NCBI GenBank assembly: GCA_014904845.1
Contig: MU119214.1
Span: 124,001 to 188,000 of the forward strand
Direction of reading: 5' to 3'
Length of the DNA: 64,000 nt
DNA from: Acephala macrosclerotiorum
Taxonomy: Eukaryota; Ascomycota; Leotiomycetes; Helotiales; Mollisiaceae
Shown here: piece after piece, positions 43,374 to 54,921 of the stretch
Layout of the letters: the number at the start of each line of letters is the position of its first letter
Position numbering within the stretch: the first letter of the stretch is position 1
The notes under the pieces: generated by a model
Seen by the model: the letters and a program-made list of their open reading frames with translations, nothing else
Told to the model about the DNA's origin: nothing
Databases searched by the model: none
Position numbers and translations under genes: made by a program

Positions 43374-45397
43374 CTATCGCAAGCCTTGTCCACACCTATC
43401 ATCCTTGAATCGCAAATACGTCCTTGCCGTCTTCCTTCTAAATCCCTTTCCCCACCTCACCATGCCTAAGAAAGTCATGGTCGTAACGAAGCATAGGACT
43501 GCGAGGAAAACAATGGTGTTTTGGGAACCCATTCCATCCATCCATGGTCTGTTTCAGATTAGTTCAGTGACATGTAGAGAAGAAATGCGAAATGAGAGTT
43601 GAAGAAGGAAGAGACGAGACTCACTGAATGGCAAAGGTAAAACCAAACCCTAGAACATTCCTCATGAACAAGATCAACACCATGCTCTCAGCCGCAATAT
43701 TCGGATAGCAATCAATGGCATACGTGAGGCCAATCGCACCACCAGAGCCGATCCCAAAACCAATGAAAGCAGTACCGATGCCAGCAGACACTATCCAATG
43801 CCATCCATTATAGCCACCAAGACCGTAGAGAAGGATGCCGACTGAGTTGACGATGGAGGGGACAAAGAGAAGCATCAGACGAAACTCGGGCTCCATGACT
43901 CCTCTATTCTTACGAGCGCGGTAGAGAACATACCAATCACTCAGCGGTCCTCCCCAGAGCATACCGAAGATACCACCGATGAATGCTGCAATATTCGTAT
44001 CTCCCACGGCAGCAATGCCAAAGTTGTAAGGCGGAACAGAGAATATCTCGGACTGCGTGACGGAGAGAAGAGATAGCCACCATATCTGAATCCCACCCAT
44101 GAGCCCAGCCCAAACGATCGTGGGATAAGTTACAAGTCGGAATGGGAAGATGGCCAGGAACCACCAGGATTTCGGGTTGGCGTGTCTTGTATGAATCGGC
44201 GCTATTCGCTGCCAGTATGTCCGCCGAACCCCATGAAGAGTGTCAAGTGTATTGGATCGAGGTTTCTGTCCTCTGCTAATATTCTCCTCGGCTGCGGTCT
44301 TCGGTTCCTTCGGGGCTTGTTGTGTATCGTCTAGGGTCGCTACCTCGCTGGCATCACCTGGAGGGGCCTGACGTTGGTATACACTCTCTTCCAATGTGAA
44401 GATCTGAACCACCAGAAGGATGCCAAAGAAAATGACCAGATACCAGAAGCACCATCTCCAATCCTGGCCTTCCGTGATATATCCAGCAGCGACGGGTCCA
44501 AGATACGAGCCTGTTCCAAGTGCTAGAGCGAAGAATGCCAACCTAGTTCCTCTCTGGTGTGCGAAGAAGATGTCCGTTGTAGATATCTGAACCAGCGAGT
44601 CCACGGGTGCAGCTCCAAACCCAGTGAGGATATTTACCACGTAATAAACTTGAATATTTGTCTGCAAGCCACCTAGTATGCAACCTATAAGGTTCAAGAA
44701 CGTTCCAATAATGTAGACTGGCCTTCTTCCAATCTTCATGGCGGTCGGTTGTAGCAATATGCACCCGATACCCAGAAACCCAAAGCAAAGCGCTGCACTA
44801 ATGTTCATATCGTCCAACGTGGTGTTAAGGTCGTTTTGTAGGGGAACCTGGCACTGTCAGTATCCAGCAGAACATCGAGGCTTTTGGAAGCATACCCATA
44901 CTGGTCCCGACCAATTCACACTTGCTGCCACAAGAACTCCCCATATTATTAGTAGCCAGAAATGGTACTCTTTCCTGAATTGTGACCAGTTCAAAGGATC
45001 ATCTGGATCGTTAGAAGGTTGTGGGATCAGGACGACGTCTTTATCGGGACCGGACTTGTTGTGGATGTGAGAAGATGTGCCCTTGACTGTAGACCGTCAG
45101 CTTTTGTCCCGAAGACCAGAGAGGAACAGAGAATGTCTGCGGCGCGCTCAGTCGCTGAGAGGAGGCTGAGGTCTGTCTGTTCTGCACATTGCACATACTG
45201 TCGACAAAGTACACCGTCCCAGGAACCATCTCAATCCCCTCCTTGACCTCAAATTCCGCTCCCCTCTCCCCTTCTCTCTCCCATCCTACTTCCGTATCTG
45301 CATCCAGATCCATATTTCCAGATCCAGCTCCAACTCTCAGCTCAAAAAACTCCTCGGGTTGATGTCTACGAAAGATCTTCAAGGCATTGCGAAGCAT
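43374..45397 (-). CDS. MFS transporter, DHA1-type
   Basis: Proton-driven permease of the drug:H+ antiporter-1 kind (HOL1-like branch), plasma membrane; substrate unknown. Four exons: 45397-45199, 45086-44896, 44847-43625 and 43548-43374; 595 residues, all joins in frame. The N-terminus has P-G-T-V-Y-F-V-D, then V-V-L-I-P-Q-P-S-N-D-P-D-D-P-L-N-W-S, the signature before helix 1. The helix 2-3 loop reads K-I-G-R-R-P-V-Y, and helix 5 holds G-S-Y-L-G-P-V-A-A-G-Y. A long hydrophilic central loop (about residues 300-350) follows, then G-L-M-G-G-I-Q-I-W-W. The last exon gives P-W-M-D-G-M-G-S-Q-N-T and W-G-K-G-F-R-R-K-T-A. Start chosen at the first ATG (45397) of the open frame. It is flanked by two MITE-like elements. 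Confidence 0.88.
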
Positions 45398-46127
45398 AAG
45401 TATCGTTGTCAACCTAAATATTCACGATGGGTTCGGAATCTGCGGCACTTTCGTCATAACAGGGTAGTACCGTATCAAAAGCGCGTGTGAATGACCTGAG
45501 AAGAAGCAGGGGGGAAAGGAAGGTTCACGAGCCGATTCAAAGATACGGCCACGCTTCGCAAGCGAGCAAATCAATACATAGGAGCTGACACGGTGTGTTT
45601 GTGAATGAGGCAGGTGGATCGAGTGGGAGGAGGAAGGATTGTGTATTATTAGCTGCACGCATTGTATACTTCTTTGGGACGAACAATTGAAAAGGAGGTT
45701 GATGTCGTGGGGAAAAGGTGGAACTTCGGGGTGATCGCTGCCAAGAACGGCGGGGATTTTTAATTTGCTTGGCTGAAAGAGCTTATTTTATCTGGGGTCT
45801 TCAAATTTTCCTCTCTGTATGTACCCCGAGTTCGTTGATATTTAACTTCACCGGAAGCACGGCGATATCTCAAGTAACGTGGCCACTGTATGGCTATCCA
45901 TCGGTGAAACAGAGTGACAATCTGCAGATTTGGACTCGGGTTTGGTTGGCTCTAGTGCGTGTTTGCACGGGTAAAGTATTCCTTGTCGAGTCTTTACTTT
46001 GTGCATTTTACACCATGTATTGTTACATGTGTGTGGTCCTCCATGCCGTCGGACTCCGATGAATGCCGACGGGGATGAATCGTGCTCTGTATTAAATTGT
46101 TTGACGTTATTGGATGTGATTGTTTTA
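45398..46127. other. Intergenic upstream of the MFS gene
   Basis: Only short ORFs (45422-45658 -, 45718-46062 +) without family resemblance; contains the MFS promoter region. Confidence 0.5.
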
Positions 46128-46378
46128 CGGAGGTACAGCGGTCAAATATGCATACAATAAACAAGCGTCTAAACGCTATATGTGATTTTAATATGTTATA
46201 ACTTTCGCTTTACTTAACCAAAAAACCCTATTAAGATAATAAAGTGATCCCTAAAAAGAGCATTATACACTTATCTAATTTTTATATTTTAGAGGTGCGT
46301 TGTGATTATAATGCAAAAGGGGCAAAGTTTAGACCCTTGCTAGCGCTATATAAATATTTAACCGCCGCTGTACCTCCG
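46128..46378. mobile_element. MITE-like element, ~251 bp, TA target duplication
   Basis: Ends are inverted copies of CGGAGGTACAGCGG, and similarity resumes in an AAATAT block just inside. TA lies at 46126-46127 and 46379-46380. The interior is A+T-rich and non-coding. The TIR differs from that of the 42.8 kb element, so the two belong to different families. Tc1/mariner or pogo-type mobilisation is inferred from the TA duplication. Confidence 0.75.
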
Positions 46379-46781
46379 TATATCCCACGTGTTTCATCTC
46401 TGAGACCTCCGTATCGCTCGATACGTAGTACACCACTTCTCGCAGTATCGAGCTTATCTACAAATCGTTGGTTCTATGTTGGAGGTATATTTGCAAATTT
46501 TAGGAAGTTCATCTTGCTGTGGGCAAAGTTAATGTAAGCTGAATGGGCGTCATGAGTCGTCCGGCATATTCTTCATTGAATTGTTTATCTACCATGCGCT
46601 CAGAAGCCGTCACTTCAGGATTGATGCATATTCTGAATGTAAATGTTTATTTCAAGTTAAAATTACAAGTCCGAAGGTTTCTCAACAAATCATTATAATA
46701 CACCTCCAACCTTCTGCCATCAAGGCGAAAAAAATTTCCAACCATCACAGCCTCAGAGAAATCTAAATTTCTGATGCGCCT
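46379..46781. other. Intergenic
   Basis: Between the MITE and the 3' end of the surface-protein gene. Nothing recognised. Confidence 0.5.
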
Positions 46782-48878
46782 TCAAATGTCCCGGCAACCC
46801 CCTCGGAACCACAGCCCAGCACTGGCCGTCGGCGTAACAGTCACGGTAACTGGCGCACAAGCATCTGTACTCTTCACCGCACCAGCCACACTCACCGTCC
46901 CAGTCCCAGATGCTGGAATAGTAACCGTAGGGCTCAACGTCGCTGGAGCAGCAGCAGTCGTGCTAGCACTAGTCGCGACACCTTGACAGGCAGTCAGCTG
47001 AGCCAAACAGTCGGTACCCGAGAATGCAGAACCAGCGAGAGCTGCGCAGGCGTTGAATTGTTTGGTGCAGGCAGCGGCAGCGGCGCCAGGAAGGTCGATG
47101 AAAACTTCTTCTTCGACGATGAATCCTGCAGCACCGGAGTTGGAGGTTACTCCCGGTGGAGGCGACCCAAGCGCAGGAAGGAAGACGAAGAAGGTTATTA
47201 TTTCGACAATGATAGTTTGGGTGTTGGCGAGGCTCGTAGTTGCGGCCTTCGTCGGAGTGGTGGCGAGGGCAGAGGTGAGTGCTGTTGTCGAGAGAACCTT
47301 TGCATTTGTGGTTGAGATGGCTTTGGTAAGGGCAGATGTGGAGCCAGCTTTGACGGAGGTTGCGAGAGTTGTGCTGGCTTTGTTTGAAGATGCGATGACG
47401 GAGGTGGCCTTTACAGACGTGACGGCTGAGGCAACGACAGAAGAAGCTTTGACAGAAGTCAGAGCAGAGGTTGCCTTGACCGAGGACGCAACTGAAGCCT
47501 TCAACGAGGTTGATGCCTTCGAGGTAGCCACGGTGCTTACAACCTTAGCTGATGTCGCAGCTGTCGTTCCATTGGTGAGCGTGATGGTACAAGCAGTAGC
47601 AGCTCCATTGCCATCGAGCGTGCACACCACTGGTTGAAAGGGGATCGCCGAAGACGGACAAGTGAGTTGTGTCAAAGACATGAGATATCTATTGGCGAGG
47701 AAGGTGAAAAGATTGCTGCCAACACAAGTATCCGGCGAAGCAGTGTTGGTAAAGGCAGTCTGGAAGCCTTTGAGGAAAGCTGGAGCGACGGAGACCATGT
47801 CTTGGCAGTAAGGGACAAGTGTACCGGGAGCTGCAGTGCTGATTATGGGTTGGTTAACTCCCAGGCGGTAGGCGTTGGTCTTTGCTGTGCTGACGGCTCC
47901 ACTAGATGTGAGGAGACAATCGGGATCGTTCAATGGAACAAGACCGATGGGAGCGGCCTGCCGGGCGGAGGCTTGCAATTCCGACAAGGCCAGAGCAGGG
48001 ACATTTGTTCCTGGATTGTCTAGCGAAGGTGCGGTATATGGAGTGCAGCCGATGATAGGATCGAGGATGTTGGTAAGAAGTGCCTCATCAGAAGCATTGT
48101 TGATGACGGTAGCATCGGGATTCGCGGCACGGTTGGCAGCCGTATCTTGTGCCAGTTGCCCGTTTGCAAGAAGTAGGTATTGAGTTGGAACGTTATCAGA
48201 TGGACAAGCGTCAGTGATTTCGAAAGAACGACTGGTTGGGCAAGCGTTTCCAAGCTTGTCAACTCCGAGAGCGGGAATAACTGTCTTTCCGGATGCAACA
48301 CCGGCATTTGCAGCAGCGAACCATTGTTGAGCATTGCACCAAGAGACTTGACCGAAAACATCCCCTTGAGTACCAGGCAGTCCGTTGACGCAGTTTGCGC
48401 CCATCAAGGTCGGAGAGGTGTTAGAATCTGCTCCATTGGTATCGAGAAGCTGCAGAGTTCCACCATTGAATCCGAACCACAAACTGACCACAGCTCCAGT
48501 TGGAAGTGTTGGGACAATGGGAGCAGCAGCTGGTTGCGTGCCAGCGTCGATAATGAGAGGATGGTAAATGCTGATAGCACCGGTGGCAGGGTCATAGATT
48601 GCTGCTTCAGCAAAGGCTTGTTGTGTAGCGACACTCTGAGAGCATGGCGCCTTCAGAAGGAATGGAGTTGAAAGGCCGGCAGCGGTGAGAGGGTTGGCCG
48701 GAAGTGTCACGAAACAGTCCAAGACTGTAGCGTTGAGAATTGCCGCTGTTTGCGAAGCTGTCACAGCTGTAGCTGTTTTTGACATTATCGACTTCGAAAT
48801 CTGGGTACGGTTGACTCGAGCGGCCTCGCATTGTGCCGCAAGCAAGAAGAGAGCACTGAAGGTCTTAGAGATATGCAT
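46782..48878 (-). CDS. Secreted Ser/Thr/Ala-rich surface protein
   Basis: Conserved fungal secreted protein of unknown function, probably cell-wall or extracellular. Start at ATG 48878 gives a signal peptide (M-H-I-S-K-T-F-S-A-L-F-L-L-A-A); the open frame continues upstream but only adds non-signal residues. 698 residues, one exon. Residues about 45-430 form a folded domain with regularly placed cysteines (L-D-C-F-V-T-L-P, A-P-C-S-Q, G-A-N-C-V-N-G, V-S-W-C-N-A, I-I-G-C-T-P-Y, V-P-Y-C-Q-D, L-T-C-P-S-S). Residues about 440-560 are a Ser/Thr/Ala/Val/Lys stalk with repeated S-V-K-A-T-S and S-V-K-A-S-S units, likely O-glycosylated. The C-terminal part (F-I-V-E-E-E-V-F-I-D-L-P-G-A-A-A-A-A-C and C-L-A-Q-L-T-A-C) is a second Cys-containing module. 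No clear GPI signal is seen at the C-terminus. Confidence 0.82.
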   Translation of the reverse strand: MHISKTFSALFLLAAQCEAARVNRTQISKSIMSKTATAVTASQTAAILNATVLDCFVTLPANPLTAAGLSTPFLLKAPCSQSVATQQAFAEAAIYDPATGAISIYHPLIIDAGTQPAAAPIVPTLPTGAVVSLWFGFNGGTLQLLDTNGADSNTSPTLMGANCVNGLPGTQGDVFGQVSWCNAQQWFAAANAGVASGKTVIPALGVDKLGNACPTSRSFEITDACPSDNVPTQYLLLANGQLAQDTAANRAANPDATVINNASDEALLTNILDPIIGCTPYTAPSLDNPGTNVPALALSELQASARQAAPIGLVPLNDPDCLLTSSGAVSTAKTNAYRLGVNQPIISTAAPGTLVPYCQDMVSVAPAFLKGFQTAFTNTASPDTCVGSNLFTFLANRYLMSLTQLTCPSSAIPFQPVVCTLDGNGAATACTITLTNGTTAATSAKVVSTVATSKASTSLKASVASSVKATSALTSVKASSVVASAVTSVKATSVIASSNKASTTLATSVKAGSTSALTKAISTTNAKVLSTTALTSALATTPTKAATTSLANTQTIIVEIITFFVFLPALGSPPPGVTSNSGAAGFIVEEEVFIDLPGAAAAACTKQFNACAALAGSAFSGTDCLAQLTACQGVATSASTTAAAPATLSPTVTIPASGTGTVSVAGAVKSTDACAPVTVTVTPTASAGLWFRGGCRDI

Positions 48879-50531
48879 GATGCTTGAATGAATGTTTTTG
48901 CTGGAAAAGTTGAAGGTATGAAGCAAGAACGTAATGACAATGACCAAGCACGTCTAGGTAAAGAATGTAATGAATGGAAGTTCTGAATCAACAGATAGCA
49001 AGCAAAAACGCAACTCAAGGAGAGACTGGTGGAGAGAAAATAATCTTGGGATCAGATGCCATGATATATGGGAGATGGATTGCAAGGAGTCGAGATGATG
49101 TTTGAGCCACTGTAAAGGACCTAGAAGCTTTGTTTCGGGCTTCCTGGGACTTGGAGGGTTTCATCGACAGGCATCCATCCAACACCCCCCGTATCTCCGA
49201 AGTTGGCGTTTTTTCGAGGGGTACTCAATCACAGATGGCGGTGTTGGTGCAGAAATGAAATCAGATTGTTCCGTTTGAGATGAACGGCTTTCTCGGAAGG
49301 CGTGCTGACAGCGTGTTTGGCAGTGACATCTTATCCGACGCATTAGGTTCTGCAACTCCCGACTCTCATCCTTCATCTCATCTCTGCCTTTCTCCTTATT
49401 ATGACTTCTCTCAACTTTCGGCCAGAAGCGATATTGTCGAGAATACGCGACAATAAATCTTAGTCGTTAATGCGCTGTGGCTGAGTGGCTCAAAACTCCA
49501 GATATTTTGAACATCTTAGCGTTCTGAGAGTGTCTACAAAACAAATATATTCTCAGAATTTCAGCCCTATCTTGGCAGTTCTCCCTTTGCTGCTATTAGC
49601 TGCCGTGATTCTCTGACGTATAAAACCTTCTCAAACTCAGCCAAAGTCTGAAGACTCAATCTTGGACCGTTCTTTGATCTCCTTTCGAGTTCCGCTCCGC
49701 CCCGCCCCGCCCCTCCTACCCCTATCACGAAGCACACGAAGTTGACAAACCAGATTTAGCAATTCTGCTCAGGATACTTGTTGAAATTGACATGGACTGA
49801 GATACCCTATTTCTCTCAGCTTAAATAGCAGTCGACCATTTCCTCACAAGAAAATCCAAGGAAGTTCCCGTACTTAGCATCTGTCACCTCATCTTCCCCA
49901 TGATCTCAAGCAATTCTCATCCAAGTGAACATGCAGAGAAACAAACCACCCAAAAATCTACCAAAACAGCAAATGGCCACTGTATATTTTGTAATTCCAC
50001 AATCGACATGCAACAAACCAAGCTTCACTCTTCTCTATTCACCACTCATCACACTATTCTCGGGAACTTCTCTACCTTCTCTATAGCGCGGTAAAGGTTC
50101 CCAGAAATTGAAAAGCTCTCGAGAGAAAAGAAGTGGGGCTTTTTATGGAGGGTGAGATGTGCAACGTACCAAGGTTTGGAGAGATTATGATGGCAGAGTA
50201 AGGGGCTTGCGGGTATATAGAAAGTTGTGAAATTGCGATGTATAACGGAGGTATCTTGGTTCCTTGTGGTGTAGGGCTGGTTGGAAGGGGGTATTGCTGA
50301 CTTGGTCGTTTTCGATTTGGAAACTACTAAATACCAATTCTTGTCCCACTCGAGAACACTTCAAGAAGAGTTCCACGAGCAAGAAATGCACATGGCTTGA
50401 TCGCAATCTCACAATTAGAACATCTTCGTGGTATACACGACACTGTCCCTTCCCTCTCTTCCCAACCTCACCCTACCCCAACAAGCATAAATATCATACA
50501 TCACCTCCTTCCCTCTCCCTCTACCCTATCT
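48879..50531. other. Intergenic
   Basis: Promoter of the surface-protein gene and 3' flank of the permease. Short ORFs only. A tRNA-like box A at 49478-49492 has no partner box B. Confidence 0.5.
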
Positions 50532-52453
50532 CTACACCGGCGTCGCACACCCAAAACTCGTACTCGCACTCGTCCCACTAAATGCACTAATCAACCCCAA
50601 ACAACTACTATAAATCCCCAGCGCCGCCGTACACAACGCCCCCAAAAAATAAATAAAATTAAAAACATTCAAATGCCACCTAACCCTAAAGCCCCTCACC
50701 CATCTCTTAACCCCTCTGTCCACATAACTATACGTCCTCGTATTCGGATCGAAATGCTCTTCCGGCACCATCGCATCTTTCTGGATCTGAAATCCAAACG
50801 CCAATAAAGCAGGGAAGGTATAAGTGAATTGTAAGATGCAAACAGCGCCGACGAGACCGGAGATGTAGGAGAATTGCGGTATAGCGGCGCAGATTACCCA
50901 CGCGATGGTCCAGTAGGCGGGGACGAGGGCGACCCAGAGGAGTTTTCCGCGTTTGGTGGTGAGGGGAGGGGCTTTGAGGAGTTCTTGGAAGACTTCTATG
51001 TAGGCGACTTTTATGCCGATGTTGCCATAGAGGGCGGCAGCGATGAGGCCGGTGATGATGTTCATTACATTGCAGGCTGTCATGCTGTTAGCACTGAAGA
51101 AGAGAAAAAGAGGGAGAGAAAGACGTACCAGTTTGCCAAGCAAAAGGAGAGAGGCCTTGCATGACGGGGTTATATGCATATTGGCCTTGATACGAGTAGA
51201 CGAAGATACCGAAGAACATGTATACGACATAGATGAAGAGGTCTGCGCAAAGAATGCCTTTCCAGAAGTCCCAGGGGTGGCGCATCTCAGAGAGGAAAGA
51301 GATGAAAAGCATTGCTCCTCCGTATGAATACACGGCTTGGTTGAGACCGTTGAGAGAGCCGACGAAGCCTGACCCGCCCGAGGCGGCGCCGTCGGGGGGT
51401 GTGCCGGCGTAGCGGTGGATGGGGCCGGGGCCGAAAGCGTCGCCGAAGGAGGCTTGCGTGGTTGCGAAGTTTGGTGGGGAGTTAGCTGCTACGCCCATCC
51501 TGTGATCTGTAAGCGGGGGATCAGATATATCAAATAATTAGCGAGACTTACACAATGAAGATGATAAGCAAGTTAAGCCAGACGGCGAAATTTGCCAACC
51601 AACCAAAGCGCTGAAGTGTACGGATCTGACCAATGATGAAACCAGCGGCCATAAAAATGATCAGGCAGACGATGAAGCAAAGGGATCCCTTGGAGATCTG
51701 AGAGATCGATTGTCCGTTCGAGAGAATCAGGACCGAGACAGTCAGAAGCAGCTGAATGGCCTGAAGAATGTTGACGGAATGACGAGCCCAGGTGCCGTAG
51801 ACACGGAAGAAAGCATCGGCATATGTTTTCATGGGGTATTTGTCGGAGTCTAGATACATGAACACCTTCCACAGCTGAAATCCAGAGTACATTGCGAAAC
51901 CACCGAACACAGTGTAGAGAGCGATACCAGGCCCGTAACCCATTTGAGCGAAAGCCCAGGGGACAGAGAAGGGACCAAGAATATCGGTAGTGATGAGGTA
52001 GAAGACACTGCTCCACCCCGCTGTCCTCACAGCCCGGGAAGCAGTCCTCCACTCTCCATCGGAGACATTCCCAAGGTTGCGTCTTGGAGTGACAGTCTGA
52101 TCGTATCCTGGAGGGGCAGTCTTGTCCTCAGGGAATGTAGCCTTCTCGCTAGTCGAGCCATTGTCTACCGGGGAATCGATAGCATGCTCTGCTGTTGGCT
52201 GTTGACCCTTGGAGAATCGATTCTTGATCACGCTCTTGAACGTTTTTGGTCCAGCGAGCTCCTTGTATTTCTCGTTCGCAACCTTCTCTTCTGCTCGAGT
52301 GATGGCGGCATAGTACATGTATTCTTCGAAAGGGACGCTGGGGTCGTGGATCGAGTGCAACATCTGAGTCTCTACAGGCTCGTTGTCGCCAGTCAAGACG
52401 TGGGCGGGGTCGCGAGGGTCGTTGCCCTCGAGGGCAAGAGCTGCATTGTTCAT
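50532..52453 (-). CDS. Neutral amino-acid permease, Mtr/AAAP family
   Basis: Membrane permease of the Aa_trans (AAAP) family, like Neurospora Mtr and Penicillium NAAP-type neutral/aromatic amino-acid importers. Three exons: 52453-51552, 51499-51129 and 51076-50532; 605 residues, joins in frame. A hydrophilic N-terminus of about 145 residues precedes the first helix (G-W-S-S-V-F-Y-L-I-T-T-D-I-L-G-P-F-S-V-P), with G-Y-G-P-G-I-A and Y-S-G-F-Q-L-W next. Helix 5-6 has S-N-G-Q-S-I-S-Q. The central part includes N-Q-A-V-Y-S-Y-G-G-A-M-L-F-I-S-F-L-S-E-M, the strongest family signature, and then Y-A-Y-N-P. The C-terminal half has N-I-G-I-K-V-A-Y and ends F-G-C-A-T-P-V. Substrate assignment beyond neutral amino acids is not possible from sequence. 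Confidence 0.9.
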
Positions 52454-54921
52454 GGTGGCGTGTGCCCAGAGATTTGCTCAATAGAGCCAAATGTCCACTT
52501 GGAAAGATGCGCTTAGGGGAACAGCCAAGGGAAGAGAAACAAGAGGGGGGAAAGAGGGAATATATGCCTCCTCATACCCGAGGAAGCTGGTGAAGGGGGT
52601 CTGGAGATTGCTCATAGTGGCGTGAAAGCTCGCTTTGATCCTCTTCGAATCTCAAATCAAGACTAAACTCAGTCGTGTAGAGATAATGAAATAGTAGGAA
52701 ACATGATTGGGCAATGTTGGCCAAGTAAATGCAGCCGATGTTCTAGCTCGTGTGGAGTCGAAACGCTAGAAGTAACGCCACTGTCTTCAGCGGCGTACCA
52801 AGCTTTTTGAGGCATGGGAAGCGTTCGCCTCCGATTGAACCATCAAATAACAAGCAATAGCGGGTACTTCATAACTCAAGCTATGCCTGAGCACCTGCTT
52901 GATAGGGAGAAGTGCAAACTGCGATTCATGACATATGTAACGATCGGCCCTCGCCTCAAGCTGGAATCATGTTGCCCCCGCAGCCACGATTGTAACGGAC
53001 CCGTAAGAGGCTCGTCCATGCCCTGGACATCGATCAGAAAAGCTTGTCCCGACTTCCGACGGCATAGCCGATTGTATGGGGGCGCGCCAGAGGTGGACTA
53101 CGACGAATCCCAGCATACCCATCTCCGGGTTTCCTGGAAAACTCTTAGCAATTGATACGCTTGCGCCGGGCAGCCTTCCTTTCATGATATAAATTCGTCG
53201 ACAGCTGGACCGAGCCGTCTGATTTCGAGAACCAGTCCACGAGGTCGAGAGGCAAACGTTAGCCGGGATACCCATCTAGAAGCTGGCCTGATAACTCTCG
53301 TGAAGCTGATAGGAGACCTGGACACGGAAGGACAATGGTATCTTTAATCTCTGAATAATCAAGAGGAAGGAGAGACCGGAATCAACGGATGGCATCTGAA
53401 TCTCTGCAAGACGCTGAGTGAGCTGAATGATCCCGAAGTCTTGCGATCTTCTCCCATGAAGCTAGGAGAAAAGGAAACAGTCATGGAGCTGTGAGCCTAG
53501 AATTTTAAGTAGGGCGATAAGTGAGAATCGTAAGTTTGACAAGTATCCAAGTAGAGCCTCCAAGCACAAGCCGTCCAGTGCAGTGGAAATGTTCTGTAGA
53601 CGCGGACTGTACGCGTGGATGTCGGTAATGAAATGGGAGAAATTCGGGATGAAAAATGTTGCCGGATTTCGCCCCTCAAGCTGGAGGCATCTCACGTGCC
53701 TTCTTTCCGAAAGAAGAACCCCGTCCAACCCCGTACCCATCGACAACAACAGAGAAGGCACATGTTCTGTACAGCATGATGGACTCGCTGGGCCCACGAG
53801 TCTGTGGAGCGGTACAACGCCAACACGATGCTTCTCTCGAGTGTCGGGTCATGCGAGCACTCATTCCGAGTCAAGGTGGCACGGCAGAAAACTTCCCTGG
53901 AAGGTGACGAAAGCTCAGTTGAACACAGCAGCGAGCGATAAGCACCTGCATTCTGCAGAACACATTCCTTGAGATCAACTAAGCCACATCTAGGGCCGTG
54001 TCGCCTGACTTCCAGCGCCGGATGATGTCGTTGAGGCTGAATGAAGTGTTGATGGGGCCGGGAAAGGCGATCATATTGCTGCAAGTCGACGTAACTATTC
54101 GTCTACTGTCCGGTATCCGACATGTAGCTGCCGTGGTGTTACTTCTTCTCCTCGCCTTAAGATACTGCTGATCGCTGAGTCCAGACTGGATGTCTCTGCA
54201 GGACTTATCGAATGCCAAGAGAATCGCTGCCCCCAAAGATAAGGAGAGCACACCGACCGCCATCAACATCAGCGGCTGCTTCCACGATGCCTGAGAGGAT
54301 GACGTGACAATAATACTTCACATATGTTTCGTGCTTCAGGATATCAGATTGTCGAATGTGATCAGATGTAATATTTGGAGGAAAGACGTCTTGCTTTTTT
54401 CAAGGCTACGAGGCTGATGTTCACTGTCGAACCCCCTATGGCCAGAATAGATTTACATCAAATTCATATCACAATCCATGCGCCTCAACTCTCCACATCT
54501 CAACCTGTCAAGTTGTCTGAAGCCATGATGTTCCACTTGCTATCATACTGACCAGCCCGCTTAAGCAGTGCAGAGATAGGCGTTGCCAACTCTAAGCTTG
54601 AACTGACCTCCATCGCAGGGGCTATTCTACCGACATGAGATTTGATACTATTGATGGATACGCGTACGTGGCTGTAATTCGTCAACTGCACACGAATGGT
54701 ACCGTTGAGGCGCACACGACACTCCAGGATGCTGATATCTGGCGGTGTTGGCAGCAACGGGCCTAATCTCTGATCTCCCTCTTTTCTTGGGGTCGACCAA
54801 TCTATTTTTCAGGGTGGGACAGGGAGTTCACTCAAAACATAGCGCAACCCCCATCAATTCTATCACCCGTCAAACAAAACACTTTGTTTACATCTGTTCG
54901 CTCTCTCATTGTGTGCCCACG
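52454..54921. other. Intergenic with one possible membrane-protein exon
   Basis: A minus-strand frame at 53979-54269 begins W-K-Q-P-L-M-L-M then a hydrophobic helix (L-S-L-S-L-G-A-A-I-L-L-A-F) and could be an exon of an unmodelled small membrane protein. The ORFs at 52814-53155 (+), 53583-53972 (+) and 54500-54757 (-) are unrecognised. The right end is the promoter and leader of the next gene. Confidence 0.35.

Noticed and set aside
43405..43602. + strand ORF at the end of the DHA1-type transporter
   Set aside because: It covers the last exon and intron of the minus-strand transporter, which joins in frame and ends with family-typical residues.
46983..48671. Several long + strand ORFs opposite the surface-protein gene
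   Set aside because: They are antisense shadows of a biased Ser/Thr/Ala codon pattern; the minus frame has signal peptide and conserved cysteines.
49470..49560. tRNA-like box A (GTGGCTGAGTGGCT)
   Set aside because: No matching box B or acceptor-stem pairing follows within the length of a tRNA gene.
54745..54921. Upstream extension of the 1,150-residue protein
   Set aside because: The frame is open but has no ATG before 54922, and the added residues do not resemble the rest of the protein.
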